A stretch of DNA of 64,000 nt, taken from the NCBI RefSeq assembly GCF_016925535.1, contig NZ_CP070496.1, positions 2,542,001 through 2,606,000 on the forward strand, written 5' to 3'. Positions 33,516 through 41,997 of this stretch are shown one piece after another; the first letter of the stretch is position 1; each line of letters begins with the position of its first letter. Below the pieces are notes generated by a model that was given only the letters and a program-made list of their open reading frames with translations, made no database searches and was not told the origin of the DNA. A program made the translations under genes and the position numbers. The DNA is from Natronoglycomyces albus (lineage in GTDB: Bacteria > Actinomycetota > Actinomycetes > Mycobacteriales > Micromonosporaceae).

Positions 33516-35207
33516 CTAAACCTCGAGGACGTGCGGGACGATCATGGGACGGCGACGATAGTTCTCGTTGACCCAGCGTCCGACCGTGCGCCGCAGAATC
33601 TGTTGCAGCTCATGCGGGTCGGTCACTCCTTCGCCAGCAGCTCGTTCCATCGCGCCCTCGATCAGAGGCAGCACGTCATTGAAGATCTTCGGGTCCTCAG
33701 AGAAACCCTTGCCCGAAACCGTCGGACCGCCAACGACCTTGCCGTTCTCCGAGTCGATAACCACGGTCGCGGAGATGAATCCACCGTCACCGAGAATGCG
33801 ACGTTCCGAGAGCACCGGCTCCCCCACATCGCCCACGGCGAGCCCGTCCACATAGACATGCTTGATTGGGATTCGCCCGGTCACCCGAGCCCGGCCATCG
33901 ATCAGGTCCACGACCTCGCCGTTCTCCACCAGCATGACCTGGTCGGCGGGCACCCCGGACTCGACTGCGAGACGGGCGTGCGCCTGCAGGTGCCGCGCTT
34001 CCCCGTGCACCGGCATCATGTTCGAAGGCTTGACGGTGTTCAACACATACAGCAACTCCCCGGCCGGGGCGTGGCCTGAGACGTGGACCTTCGCCACGTC
34101 CTTGTGCACCACGGTCGCGCCAGTGCGCGACAGACGGTTGATCACGCCATAAACGGCCGTCTCGTTGCCCGGCACCAGCGAAGACGCCAGGACAACCGTG
34201 TCACCTTCGTCCACGGTGATGTGTCGGTGATCGCCCGAGGCCATGCGCCCCAAAGCCGACATCGGCTCGCCTTGCGAACCGGTCGACATGAAGACGATCT
34301 CGTCGTTCTCCAGCTTCACCGCATCGTCCATGCTCACCATCAACCCGCCTGGGATCTTCAGCAGTCCCAGATCACGGGCGATACCCATATTGCGCACCAT
34401 CGAACGGCCGATGAAGGCGACCTTGCGTCCGTGCTTCTCTGCGGCATCGAGCACTTGCTGCACTCGGTGCACGTGGCTGGCGAAAGACGCGACGATGATG
34501 CGGCCCTCGGCCCCGGCGAAGATGTCCTCCAGCACCGGCCCGATCTCACGTTCGGACGTGACAAAACCAGGGACTTCGGCATTGGTCGAATCCGATAGCA
34601 GCAGGTCCACGCCCTGCGTTCCCATGCGGGCAAACCCGGCCAGGTCCGTGATCCGCCCATCCAGTGGCAGTTGGTCCATCTTGAAGTCACCGGTGTGCAG
34701 ACACAGGCCCGCCTCGGTGCGTATGCCGACCGCCAGCGCGTCGGGGATCGAGTGGTTCACGGCCAGGAATTCCAGGCCGAACGGGCCGACCTCGGTCGAC
34801 TCGCCAGCCGTCACAGTCTGGGTGACGGGTTTGATGCGCCGTTCCCGTAGCTTGGCCTCGATGAGGGCGATGGTGAATTCGGAGCCGACCAGCGGGATGT
34901 CCTTGCGGTGTTCCAGCAGGTAGGGGACGCCACCAATGTGGTCTTCGTGGCCGTGGGTGAGCACGATGGCCTCGATGTCTTCGAGGCGGTCGAGCAGGGA
35001 GGAGAAGTCGGGCAGGATCAAGTCAACGCCCGGCTGGTCGACGTCGGGAAAGAGGACCCCGCAGTCGACGATGAGGATGCGGCCGTTGATTTCGAAGACC
35101 GTCATGTTGCGGCCGATGGCGCCCAGCCCGCCTAGGGCGGTGACGCGAAGCGCTCCGGCGGGGAGTTCTGGCGGTTCGGGCAGGTTGTCGCGGCTAACCC
35201 AACTCAT
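33516..35207 (-). CDS. rnj: ribonuclease J
   Basis: 563 residues. Metallo-beta-lactamase/beta-CASP nuclease with 5'-3' exo- and endonuclease activity in mRNA decay and rRNA maturation. The zinc motif is THGHEDHIGG (HxHxDH at 85-90), followed by HTGDFKMD and SGHAPAGELLYVLN of the beta-CASP part. The C-terminal domain (DPKIFNDVLPLIEGAMERA) is present. The ATG overlaps the dapA stop (TAATG), so the two are translationally coupled; dapA-rnj is a conserved actinobacterial pair. Confidence 0.95.
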   Translation of the reverse strand: MSWVSRDNLPEPPELPAGALRVTALGGLGAIGRNMTVFEINGRILIVDCGVLFPDVDQPGVDLILPDFSSLLDRLEDIEAIVLTHGHEDHIGGVPYLLEHRKDIPLVGSEFTIALIEAKLRERRIKPVTQTVTAGESTEVGPFGLEFLAVNHSIPDALAVGIRTEAGLCLHTGDFKMDQLPLDGRITDLAGFARMGTQGVDLLLSDSTNAEVPGFVTSEREIGPVLEDIFAGAEGRIIVASFASHVHRVQQVLDAAEKHGRKVAFIGRSMVRNMGIARDLGLLKIPGGLMVSMDDAVKLENDEIVFMSTGSQGEPMSALGRMASGDHRHITVDEGDTVVLASSLVPGNETAVYGVINRLSRTGATVVHKDVAKVHVSGHAPAGELLYVLNTVKPSNMMPVHGEARHLQAHARLAVESGVPADQVMLVENGEVVDLIDGRARVTGRIPIKHVYVDGLAVGDVGEPVLSERRILGDGGFISATVVIDSENGKVVGGPTVSGKGFSEDPKIFNDVLPLIEGAMERAAGEGVTDPHELQQILRRTVGRWVNENYRRRPMIVPHVLEV

Positions 35208-36100
35208 TACTTGACCTCAATGCTGGAGAGATTCTCCGTGATCATGTCTAGGAGCACGTTGTCGGCTTCGGGCATCGGCAGGCGCGGTGCGCCAGCGGGT
35301 AGCCCTTTGGACTTGAGTGCGGCCTTGACGGCGATGACGCCTTGCGCGGGGCCCTGGAGGGCATGTAGCGCGGGCAATAGGCGGTCGTTGATTTCGGATG
35401 CGCGGGCGACATCTCCGGCGTCGAAGGCGTCGAACATGGCCACGAGGTGCTTGCCGACCAGGTGCGCGATGACGGAGACGATGCCGTCTTGGCCGGTGGC
35501 GTACGCGGCGAGGTTCAGCGCGTCGACTCCGCAGTAGAAGCGCAGTCCAGTGGCCACGCGTACCCGCTGGGAGTGGGAGATGTCGGCGGTGGCGTCTTTG
35601 ACGGCGATGATGCGGTCGTGCTCGACGAGTCGGTGGAAGGACGCGCCGGTGATGGGCACGCAGGATCGCGGCGGGATGTCATAGAGCATGCAAGGCAGCT
35701 CGGTGGCGTCGGCGATGGTGGTGAAGTGTGCCTCGATGCCCTCTTGCGGGGGTCGGCTGTAGTACGGCGTCACGAGCAATAGCCCGTGGGCTCCGGCGTC
35801 GGCGGCTTGCTTGGCGAGCTTGACGGAGTGGCGGGTGTCGTAGGTGGAGGCTCCGGCGATAATGTGGGCGCGGTCGCCGACCGCGTCGACCACGGCGCGC
35901 ACTAGCTGGGCTTTTTCCTCATCGGAGGTGGTCGGAGATTCGCCTGTGGTGCCGTTGAGCACGAGGCCGTCCAATTTTTGCTCTTCGACGAGGTAGTTGG
36001 CCAGTTCTTTGGCGCCAGCGACGTCCAATTCTCCTCGTGCGTCAAACGGCGTGATCATCGCCGTGAGGGTTCGCCCGAATGGGCGAGTGGTTTCGCGCAT
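35207..36100 (-). CDS. dapA: 4-hydroxy-tetrahydrodipicolinate synthase
   Basis: 297 residues. Condenses pyruvate with aspartate semialdehyde on the way to diaminopimelate and lysine. Schiff-base Lys168 in IIAVKDATAD, Tyr140 in PCMLYDIPPR and Thr51/Thr52 in NGTTGESP form the active site. ATG 36100 has GAGGA just upstream; a TTG frame adds four residues. dapB lies about 8 kb away in this window. A long hairpin separates it from thyX upstream, suggesting its own promoter. Confidence 0.94.
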   Translation of the reverse strand: MRETTRPFGRTLTAMITPFDARGELDVAGAKELANYLVEEQKLDGLVLNGTTGESPTTSDEEKAQLVRAVVDAVGDRAHIIAGASTYDTRHSVKLAKQAADAGAHGLLLVTPYYSRPPQEGIEAHFTTIADATELPCMLYDIPPRSCVPITGASFHRLVEHDRIIAVKDATADISHSQRVRVATGLRFYCGVDALNLAAYATGQDGIVSVIAHLVGKHLVAMFDAFDAGDVARASEINDRLLPALHALQGPAQGVIAVKAALKSKGLPAGAPRLPMPEADNVLLDMITENLSSIEVK

Positions 36101-36262
36101 ATTCCTCACCAAACTACGTCCTCGCGACGTGGCGTTCAGCCTCGGTGACCTGGTCGCGGTTGCGGCTGGGACGGGTCTGAACGCAGTGGTCGCTTCTGTG
36201 TTTACTGTCTCAAGTTTATTGGCCTCAGGGTGCCAATTTACCTACTGAATGGCCTGTTACAT

Positions 36263-36325
36263 CTAGCCCCACCCTCATCAAAAAGGGGGCGGCTACGGGG
36301 AGGCGGGCCGCCCGGGTGGGGCTAG
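36263..36325 (-). terminator. hairpin between thyX and dapA
   Basis: Outer arms CTAGCCCCACCC / GGGTGGGGCTAG enclose a GC-rich 39-base inner region, starting 29 nt after the thyX stop. Confidence 0.75.
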
Positions 36326-36353
36326 AGGATCAACGGATGTCGTCTTTGGGTGT

Positions 36354-37106
36354 CTATCCTTCGGCCACGTACGGGCTGGAGGCTACTTCGGTGTCATCGG
36401 CCAGTTGGGTGATGTCGAAGTCGGAGAACACGTTTGGCACCTTGTTTTGCAGCTGCCGGAGGCATTCGATGGCGAGGGCGCGGATTTCGACATCGGCGTG
36501 CTCGGATGCCCGCATGGCGATAAAGTGCCGCCAGGCGCGGTAGTTGCCGCTGACGACAATTTTGGTTTCGGTGGCGTTGGGCAGCACGGCGCGGGCGGCT
36601 TGGCGCGCCTGCTTTCGGCGCAGGGTGGCGCTGGGGACGTCGGCGAACTTCTTTTCCAGGCCCTCGAGGAGCTGGTTGTAGGAGTTCTGGGCGTTCTCAG
36701 CGGCTTCGAGGAAGAGCTTGTGCAGTTCGGGGTCCTCGGAGATGCACTCGGGTTCAACCATGGCAGCGTCGCGTTCGGGCACGTAGCGCTGGGAGAGCTG
36801 CGAGTAGGAGAAGTGCCGGTGACGGATCAGCTCGTGGGTGAGGGAGCGGGAGACTCCGGTCATGTAGAAACTGACGGTGCCGTGTTCGAGTACGGAGAGG
36901 TGACCCACTCGCATGATGTGGTCGATGTATCCGGCGTTGGTGGCGGTCTTGGGGTTGGGTTTGTTCCATGACTGGTAGCAGGACCGGCCGGCAAATTCGG
37001 CAAGTGCCTGTCCGCCGTCGGCGTCGGTCTCCCATGGCACGTCTTCTGGGGTTTCGAAGTGTGTCCAGGCGATGAGGCGAACTTTCAACGGCACCATTTC
37101 AGTCAT
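36354..37106 (-). CDS. thyX: flavin-dependent thymidylate synthase
   Basis: 250 residues. Makes dTMP from dUMP using FAD and methylene-tetrahydrofolate. The ThyX signature [14 protein letters not shown] begins at Arg95. The start [11 protein letters not shown] at 37106 has GGGGGAG upstream; the frame is open to 37262 but that part has no homology. It neighbours dapA and rnj in the order conserved in Streptomyces and relatives. Confidence 0.94.
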   Translation of the reverse strand: MTEMVPLKVRLIAWTHFETPEDVPWETDADGGQALAEFAGRSCYQSWNKPNPKTATNAGYIDHIMRVGHLSVLEHGTVSFYMTGVSRSLTHELIRHRHFSYSQLSQRYVPERDAAMVEPECISEDPELHKLFLEAAENAQNSYNQLLEGLEKKFADVPSATLRRKQARQAARAVLPNATETKIVVSGNYRAWRHFIAMRASEHADVEIRALAIECLRQLQNKVPNVFSDFDITQLADDTEVASSPYVAEG

Positions 37107-37287
37107 GTGTCTCCCCCTAGGTTTGCTGCTAGCGTGTTGCCCCCGAGAATACTTGCCGCTTTGGGGCCGGTCACGGCGCGTCGGTGGATGGATTGCGTCT
37201 ATCTCAGCTGTCGAGTCGAGGCGGTCGCGGTAGGCAAAGACGCAGCGCGTCACCGCCCGCACACGCGACAGTTGACAGACGTCATGG

Positions 37288-37300
37288 ATGATGTCATCAT
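37288..37300. promoter_or_regulatory. 13-bp palindrome overlapping the -10 region of the RHH gene
   Basis: ATGATGTCATCAT is symmetrical except at its centre. TTGACA lies at 37272-37277 and CATCAT (37295-37300) sits 6 nt before the ATG, so it overlaps a likely leaderless promoter. It is a plausible site for autoregulation by the ribbon-helix-helix product. Confidence 0.45.
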
Positions 37301-37306
37301 GGCATC

Positions 37307-37792
37307 ATGGACTTGACACCGTACATCCAATCGCTTCGCAGCAGCCTTACTTCTGCAGCTGGACCTGCTGGGGAGGATGCCACCCGCACCGCTGAGCTAC
37401 TGGCCGACGCACTCGATGCCGGAGCTCGACTAGCTTTGCTGGAGGCGCTCTCCGACGCCGCAGCCGAGATCACCGATCAACTCGACCGCGCCGGATCATC
37501 CGCTTCGGTGGACGTTCGGGTCCGGGGCCGCGCGGCAGATCTGACAGTCTCCAACGTCGAAGCCGCCACTGTGGAACCGGCTCCGGCTCCCGCCACCGAC
37601 GACAACGTCGCTCGCATCACGCTGCGCCTTCCCGAGTCCCTGAAGGACAATGTGGAGGCCGCTGCCGCAACCGAAGGCATCTCCGTCAACGCCTGGTTGG
37701 TGCGTGCGATCAACAATTCCGTACACGGACCCACCCCGCAGGGCAAGGGTTCCCGTTTCAACCAGCGCATCACCGGATACGCCAGGGCCTAA
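37307..37792 (+). CDS. ribbon-helix-helix (HicB/Arc-like) protein
   Basis: 161 residues. The first 75 residues are a helical alpha domain (DLTPYIQSLRSSLTSAAG; ADALDAGARLALLEALSDA). A short Pro/Ala linker leads to a ribbon-helix-helix at about 103-140: RITLRLPESLKDNVEAAA followed by SVNAWLVRAINNSV. RHH proteins bind DNA as dimers. No toxin gene is adjacent; instead the next gene encodes a DUF4097 protein, a pairing seen in other actinobacteria. No ribosome site precedes the ATG. Probably autoregulatory. Confidence 0.8.
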   Translation: MDLTPYIQSLRSSLTSAAGPAGEDATRTAELLADALDAGARLALLEALSDAAAEITDQLDRAGSSASVDVRVRGRAADLTVSNVEAATVEPAPAPATDDNVARITLRLPESLKDNVEAAAATEGISVNAWLVRAINNSVHGPTPQGKGSRFNQRITGYARA

Positions 37793-37962
37793 TAAGTCCT
37801 GTCGTCGTCATCCACACCCGATCGACCACCGCCTCCGCGCGCAGACACACTTCGACACCTTCTGGCCTTGAGATATCCGGTGTCGCGACATACACCACCG
37901 GCCCAGCGCCACACCTTAACCAGGCAAAGACCCGCTCGGCCCACCTCAAGAAAGAGACTTCC

Positions 37963-38841
37963 ATGAACGAGTACACCGAATTCAAACACTCGGGCCCGAT
38001 CACAGCCTCAATCACGCTGGCCGAAGGCTCGGTCACTGTCACCGGCCACGACGCAGACACTATTTTGGTGGAGATCAAGCCCGCCTCGGGAAAGCCCGGC
38101 GCCGACGAAGCTGTCGAAGCGGCAGTCGTGGAGTTTGAGGACGCCCATTTGCGCGTCTCAGCCCCCGACGCGGGCTCGGGCTGGATCTTTATCCGCCGCA
38201 CCACGGCCGTGCACATCCAAGTCAAGCTCCCGCACGGCTCCGACGTATCGGTGAAGTCGGCCTCGGCTCCCATCACGCTCTATGGCGATCTCGGCCCGGT
38301 TTCGGTCAATTCCGTGGCCGGAAGCGCCACGGTCGACAAGGCGGAATCGGTACGTGCCAATACTGTCTCGGGCGCGGTGGTGCTGCGCAACGTGACGGAT
38401 GAGGCGAAGGTCAACACCGCTTCCGGCGCGGTTCAAGTGGACTATGTCGGCGGCGATTTCACCGCCAAGACGGTCTCGGGTTCGATCATCGCCGACCGCA
38501 CGAACGCATCGGTACGGGCACATACGGTCTCGGGTCTGGTACAGCTCAGTTCGCTTCGCCGTGGCACGTGCCGCGCCAACTCCGTCTCAGGCCACATCAG
38601 CCTGGGCATCGTGCCGGGCACGGATGTGTGGATGGACTTGGACGCGAAGGTCGGGACTGTCACGAGCGAACTGGCTGCGGGGGACACCTCGTCGGTGCCG
38701 CACGAAAAAGGCGACGCGCTGGAACTGCACGCCCGCTCACTAAGCGGAAATATCGACTTGCATCGTTCGACCCGGGTCTTAGACACTGAGGTGGTCGAAG
38801 CACCAAACGTGGTCACCCAACATTGCCAAGTGACCGCATAA
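37963..38841 (+). CDS. DUF4097 beta-repeat protein
   Basis: 292 residues. It is a right-handed parallel beta-helix built from short repeats, with the recurring pattern [VA]NTVSGAV, VNTASGAV, AKTVSGSI, AHTVSGLV and ANSVSGHI, typical of DUF4097 (adhesin-like/YvlB). There is no signal peptide or anchor, so despite the adhesin label it looks cytosolic. It lies 170 bp after the RHH gene in the same direction. The role is unknown; in other species such genes are linked to envelope stress or regulatory proteins. Confidence 0.8.
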   Translation: MNEYTEFKHSGPITASITLAEGSVTVTGHDADTILVEIKPASGKPGADEAVEAAVVEFEDAHLRVSAPDAGSGWIFIRRTTAVHIQVKLPHGSDVSVKSASAPITLYGDLGPVSVNSVAGSATVDKAESVRANTVSGAVVLRNVTDEAKVNTASGAVQVDYVGGDFTAKTVSGSIIADRTNASVRAHTVSGLVQLSSLRRGTCRANSVSGHISLGIVPGTDVWMDLDAKVGTVTSELAAGDTSSVPHEKGDALELHARSLSGNIDLHRSTRVLDTEVVEAPNVVTQHCQVTA

Positions 38842-39336
38842 CCGGGCCATGAGCTTTCATCCCTTTCATATGGTCCCACTGCACCATCGCCAAGCGCCGC
38901 CGATTTGGCCACATTGGAGTGGGAGAACGAACCGAGTTGGCTGTTACTCGGTATTGGGAAAGCCCGCTGTCTCTTTGGAAGTTTCCTCGACAAAGAGACA
39001 GCGGGCCGCATCATGTCACGGGCAGTAGGCCACCCTCCCGCAAGGCTTGCTCTGACCAGCGGCCCATTCTCAACTATCTCCTGCGATTGGTGATGATCCC
39101 TCCCAGGTGGCTTGCGGCCCGACCGCCGAGCGCAGCGACACAGACAACTCCGGCACGGTCGTCGCATGGCCTCATCCCAGGGCCCACGCCGAAGGGAAAG
39201 ACCCCGAGCGAGGCCCGTCCCCCCGCACCACCGAAGGTGAAAATTACTCACCTGGGGCCCCTTGTTTTATTATTTCAAGAATCCCCGCCCGGAGCCAAAA
39301 CGATGTTCCTCACCTGTGGATAACCTTGACAACCGC
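38842..39336. other. intergenic between convergent genes, with small hairpin repeat
   Basis: 495 bases. GAAGGTGA-aaatt-acTCACCT followed by GGGGCCCCTTG (39231-39262) matches the hairpin at 21342. A second TTATCCACA, in the same 14-base context as at 3565, lies at 39310-39323 on the minus strand. CCCGCTGTCTCTTTG / CAAAGAGACAGCGGG (38964-39003) is a further perfect inverted repeat, likely the DUF4097 terminator. Confidence 0.5.
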
Positions 39337-39436
39337 GAGGCTTAGGCAAAAATGCGAATTCAAGACCGCAGAAGGCGAAGTTTACTCAGGTAAACGCCCC
39401 GAGGAGAACAACCGAAGTGCCTTTTGCATAGGCCTC
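39337..39436. repeat. 100-bp palindromic interspersed repeat, copy B
   Basis: Exactly 100 bp, aligned without gaps to copies A and C (77% and 83% identical by my count). Ends GAGGCTTAGGCAAAA and CCTTTTGCATAGGCCTC are inverted; the centre GTTTAC-tcag-GTAAAC is palindromic. It lies between the convergent DUF4097 and DUF2752 genes. ACCG occurs close to both ends (ACCGC before, ACCGT after), a possible short target duplication. Confidence 0.85.
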
Positions 39437-39462
39437 ACCGTCATCAATGTTGGTCGAACGGT

Positions 39463-40347
39463 TCAGACGTAGAGATGGATGAAGGGCTCCCACGGCAGAT
39501 TGCGGGCGATCCAATAGACAGCCCATACGCCGAGGAACCAGAACGTGATGCGTGGGGTCACCACGAAGACCGGCCAGCGCCATCCAAGGCGCGGGAAGAG
39601 GCGTGGCACCGACCATTGTGCGAACATCCACGTCAAAAACGGGGCCGCGAACAACGCCATCGCATGATTGCGGGCGGCTTCGGGCAGGTTGAAAGTCAAC
39701 GTGTAGTAAAACGCCCTTGTGCCGCCGCACCCAGGGCAGTCAAAGCCGGTCATGAGTTTGAACGCACACGTGGTGGGCCCGACTTCGTTAGTCGGGTTGT
39801 AGTACAGGACCGCTGCGGCCGCGGTGGCGAACCCCAGCAGCACCGCCACCGGACCCACCCAGGGAAGGGCGAAGAATCGTTTGATGGGCCCGGGTTCTTT
39901 CACCGGCGGGGCCAGCATCTGTTCGGGGTGGGCGGGCGGCCTGACCTCACCCACCTGGTTGGTTTGTAGGGTCTGGACGCTCGAATCCGCCAATGGGGCC
40001 TCTTTGGCGTGAGTCGAACCGCTCGTGGGCTCCGAGGGTGAGGTCGGCGAAGAGGACTCGACCGCGTCGGCGCCGCTGCCAGGTGGGTTGATCTGGGTGG
40101 AAATGGCCTCGCCGTCCCCCGGCTGCGGGGGCGACTCTTCCCGGGCCGCGTCCTGTGGTGAATCGAATTCTTCCGGCTCGTCGGTCTTCGCCCCCGGTCG
40201 GTCAGCGGTGGTGTCGGACCGTTCCTCCTCGAGCGTCTCCTCCTGGGAAACATGCGCGGCGGGGATGACTTCCTGGTCGCGCTGCGATTCCAGTTGAGCG
40301 TTTCGTTCCTGCTCAGGCACAGAATCCTCACTCGCCCGCTCGACCAT
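39463..40347 (-). CDS. DUF2752 membrane protein with disordered acidic N-terminus
   Basis: 294 residues. The first 150 are acidic, Ser/Pro/Glu-rich and probably disordered. The C-terminal part carries the DUF2752 signature FDCPGCGGTRAFYYTL between hydrophobic helices (about four in total). The family is a small inner-membrane protein of unknown function with conserved cysteines. ATG with GGAGG upstream. It is divergent from the GNAT gene across a 50-bp region containing a perfect inverted repeat. Confidence 0.85.
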   Translation of the reverse strand: MVERASEDSVPEQERNAQLESQRDQEVIPAAHVSQEETLEEERSDTTADRPGAKTDEPEEFDSPQDAAREESPPQPGDGEAISTQINPPGSGADAVESSSPTSPSEPTSGSTHAKEAPLADSSVQTLQTNQVGEVRPPAHPEQMLAPPVKEPGPIKRFFALPWVGPVAVLLGFATAAAAVLYYNPTNEVGPTTCAFKLMTGFDCPGCGGTRAFYYTLTFNLPEAARNHAMALFAAPFLTWMFAQWSVPRLFPRLGWRWPVFVVTPRITFWFLGVWAVYWIARNLPWEPFIHLYV

Positions 40348-40364
40348 TCTGGAACCTCCCTCGT

Positions 40365-40397
40365 CCCGCCTAGCCTATCCCCCTTAGGCTAGGCGGG
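40365..40397. promoter_or_regulatory. symmetric divergent promoter: inverted repeat with two -10 boxes
   Basis: CCCGCCTAGCCT-n9-AGGCTAGGCGGG. Each arm contains TAGGCT on the outward-reading strand. For the plus strand, TAGGCT (40385-40390) is 7 nt before the ATG at 40398, giving a leaderless GNAT mRNA. For the minus strand the same hexamer (40371-40376) would start the DUF2752 mRNA with a short leader containing GGAGG. Confidence 0.6.
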
Positions 40398-41012
40398 ATG
40401 CAACCCTCCTTTGTGCGTGCAGCCCGCACGACTGACGCCGCCACTATCGCGCAACTGCACTGGGACGTGCTCCACGGCCCATACCGCCGCCTGATCCCCT
40501 CTGAGGTCATGGAGAACCTCGATCACGAGTGGATGGTCAACCGTTGGCGTGAGGCCATCGAGTCCCCGCCCGATCACTATTCTCGGGTCTATGTCGCCGT
40601 TGACAAGACCTCCTCGCCGGCCGCGATCGCGCGCACCGGCCAGAGCGACCTGCAACAAGACGGCGCGAGCCTGGGCGAAACGGTCGTTGGTTTCGCCGCC
40701 GTCACCCTCCCCGAGCCGGACTCCGGGGTCCCAAACTTCCAACAATCGGCCTTTATCGAGCCGATCATCGTGGCCGAGGGGCACCGCCGGCAGGGGCACG
40801 GCTCCCGGCTCTTGGCCGCGGCGGTGGACCACTGGAGGGAAGGCAAGATTCGCTACGCCTACGCTCTTGTCCTGGCTGGAGACTCCGACACTGAGAATTT
40901 TCTGGCCGGTTCGGGCTGGGCGCCGGAGGGTACCGAGTACCGACACACCTCTCCTGCGGCCAATGTCGTGCAGCGTCGCTGGCATACCGACATCTCTATG
41001 ACAGAAGAATGA
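40398..41012 (+). CDS. GNAT family N-acetyltransferase
   Basis: 204 residues. It opens with VRAARTTDAATIAQLHWDVL, a typical GNAT start. The acetyl-CoA pyrophosphate loop is EGHRRQGHGSRLLAAAV (Q/R-x-x-G-x-G/A) at about 132-148. The acceptor is unknown. An unusually polar insertion (DKTSSPAAIARTGQSDLQQDG) sits in the middle. Leaderless start as judged from the symmetric promoter. Confidence 0.85.
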   Translation: MQPSFVRAARTTDAATIAQLHWDVLHGPYRRLIPSEVMENLDHEWMVNRWREAIESPPDHYSRVYVAVDKTSSPAAIARTGQSDLQQDGASLGETVVGFAAVTLPEPDSGVPNFQQSAFIEPIIVAEGHRRQGHGSRLLAAAVDHWREGKIRYAYALVLAGDSDTENFLAGSGWAPEGTEYRHTSPAANVVQRRWHTDISMTEE

Positions 41013-41087
41013 ATCCCAGCAGTGGATCGTGGCCGCCCATGAGAGGCCGCGACGGCGAAACCACCTCCGGGCGCCCGATCACGGCCT

Positions 41088-41093
41088 TACGAT
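41088..41093 (+). promoter_or_regulatory. -10 box for a leaderless LppM-like transcript
   Basis: TACGAT, a 6-nt gap (AAGGCG), then the ATG at 41100; no Shine-Dalgarno sequence. Confidence 0.6.
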
Positions 41094-41099
41094 AAGGCG

Positions 41100-41777
41100 A
41101 TGAGATATCGGCCGCTTTTGCTCATTGTCGGCACGCTTGTCACCTTGCTGGCCAGCACCGGCTGTATGCGGCTGGAACTGGACTTGGTCATCAACGACGA
41201 CGACACCGTCGACGGTCACATTGTCGCGGCGTGGAGCGATGATTTCCTGGCCGAGGCGGCCTCGGCCGACATCGATTTCGACCCCGATCAAGCCGATGCC
41301 CTCATTGACGCGCTCTTGGGCGACCTTCCCGGTATCGAGGATCGTCGCGATTATCGTCAGGACGGCTTCAGCGGCGAAACCGCTTCGTTCGCCCGTCAGC
41401 CGCTGTCTGATTTCGCCTCGCTCGAAGAGGGGCAGGACTCGCTACAGATCGTGCGGGACGGTTCCCGCTACCAGCTCACTGCCTACTGGAACTTGCAAGG
41501 ATACGATCCGCTCGAGTTCGATCTCAGCGAACAGGTGCCCTCACCTGAGATCACTTTGTCGGTGACGTTCCCCGGCCGAGTCACCGCCCACAACGGGGAT
41601 CTCGATGGTCGTACCGTCACCTGGAACTTGGCCTTGGGCGAGGAACACCATCTCACCGCCGAGGCGGCTGGGCGCAATGCCGGTATGTTGTTGGCCACCG
41701 TCGGCGGCGGCACGGTGGCGATCCTGGCGCTCATGGGTTTGTGGCAGTACCGGATGTTGCGCCGCTATTCTCTCTAG
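41100..41777 (+). CDS. LppM-like lipoprotein with C-terminal membrane helix
   Basis: 225 residues. Signal peptide with lipobox LASTGC (Cys22). The mature domain begins MRLELDLVINDDDTVDGHIV and continues as a beta-rich fold (LTAYWNLQGYDPLEF; SVTFPGRVTAHNG) like mycobacterial LppM. A single helix (GMLLATVGGGTVAILALMGL) and a short Arg-rich tail close the protein, so it is held at both ends. The role in envelope biology is inferred from the family only. Confidence 0.82.
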   Translation: MRYRPLLLIVGTLVTLLASTGCMRLELDLVINDDDTVDGHIVAAWSDDFLAEAASADIDFDPDQADALIDALLGDLPGIEDRRDYRQDGFSGETASFARQPLSDFASLEEGQDSLQIVRDGSRYQLTAYWNLQGYDPLEFDLSEQVPSPEITLSVTFPGRVTAHNGDLDGRTVTWNLALGEEHHLTAEAAGRNAGMLLATVGGGTVAILALMGLWQYRMLRRYSL

Positions 41778-41997
41778 CCGGCACGTTCGCCACCTGCGAC
41801 TCTTCTCCCTCGTGGCTAGAGGCGTCTCTCAGCAGACTTTCAGCCTCTTCGAAGCTTGCTGACAGGTTGCGGTTAGCGTTCGACTTCACAGCGTGACCTC
41901 GGGCATATTCGCAGGTTAACGGGCTGCTTTGTCGGCCTGTACGCCGTATGCTGAAGGGTCTTGCCAGCGTCGCATCCCTGTGGAGAAGAGGAAACAA

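Noticed and set aside
37307-38841. toxin-antitoxin operon
   Set aside because: The second gene is a DUF4097 beta-helix protein, not a recognisable toxin.
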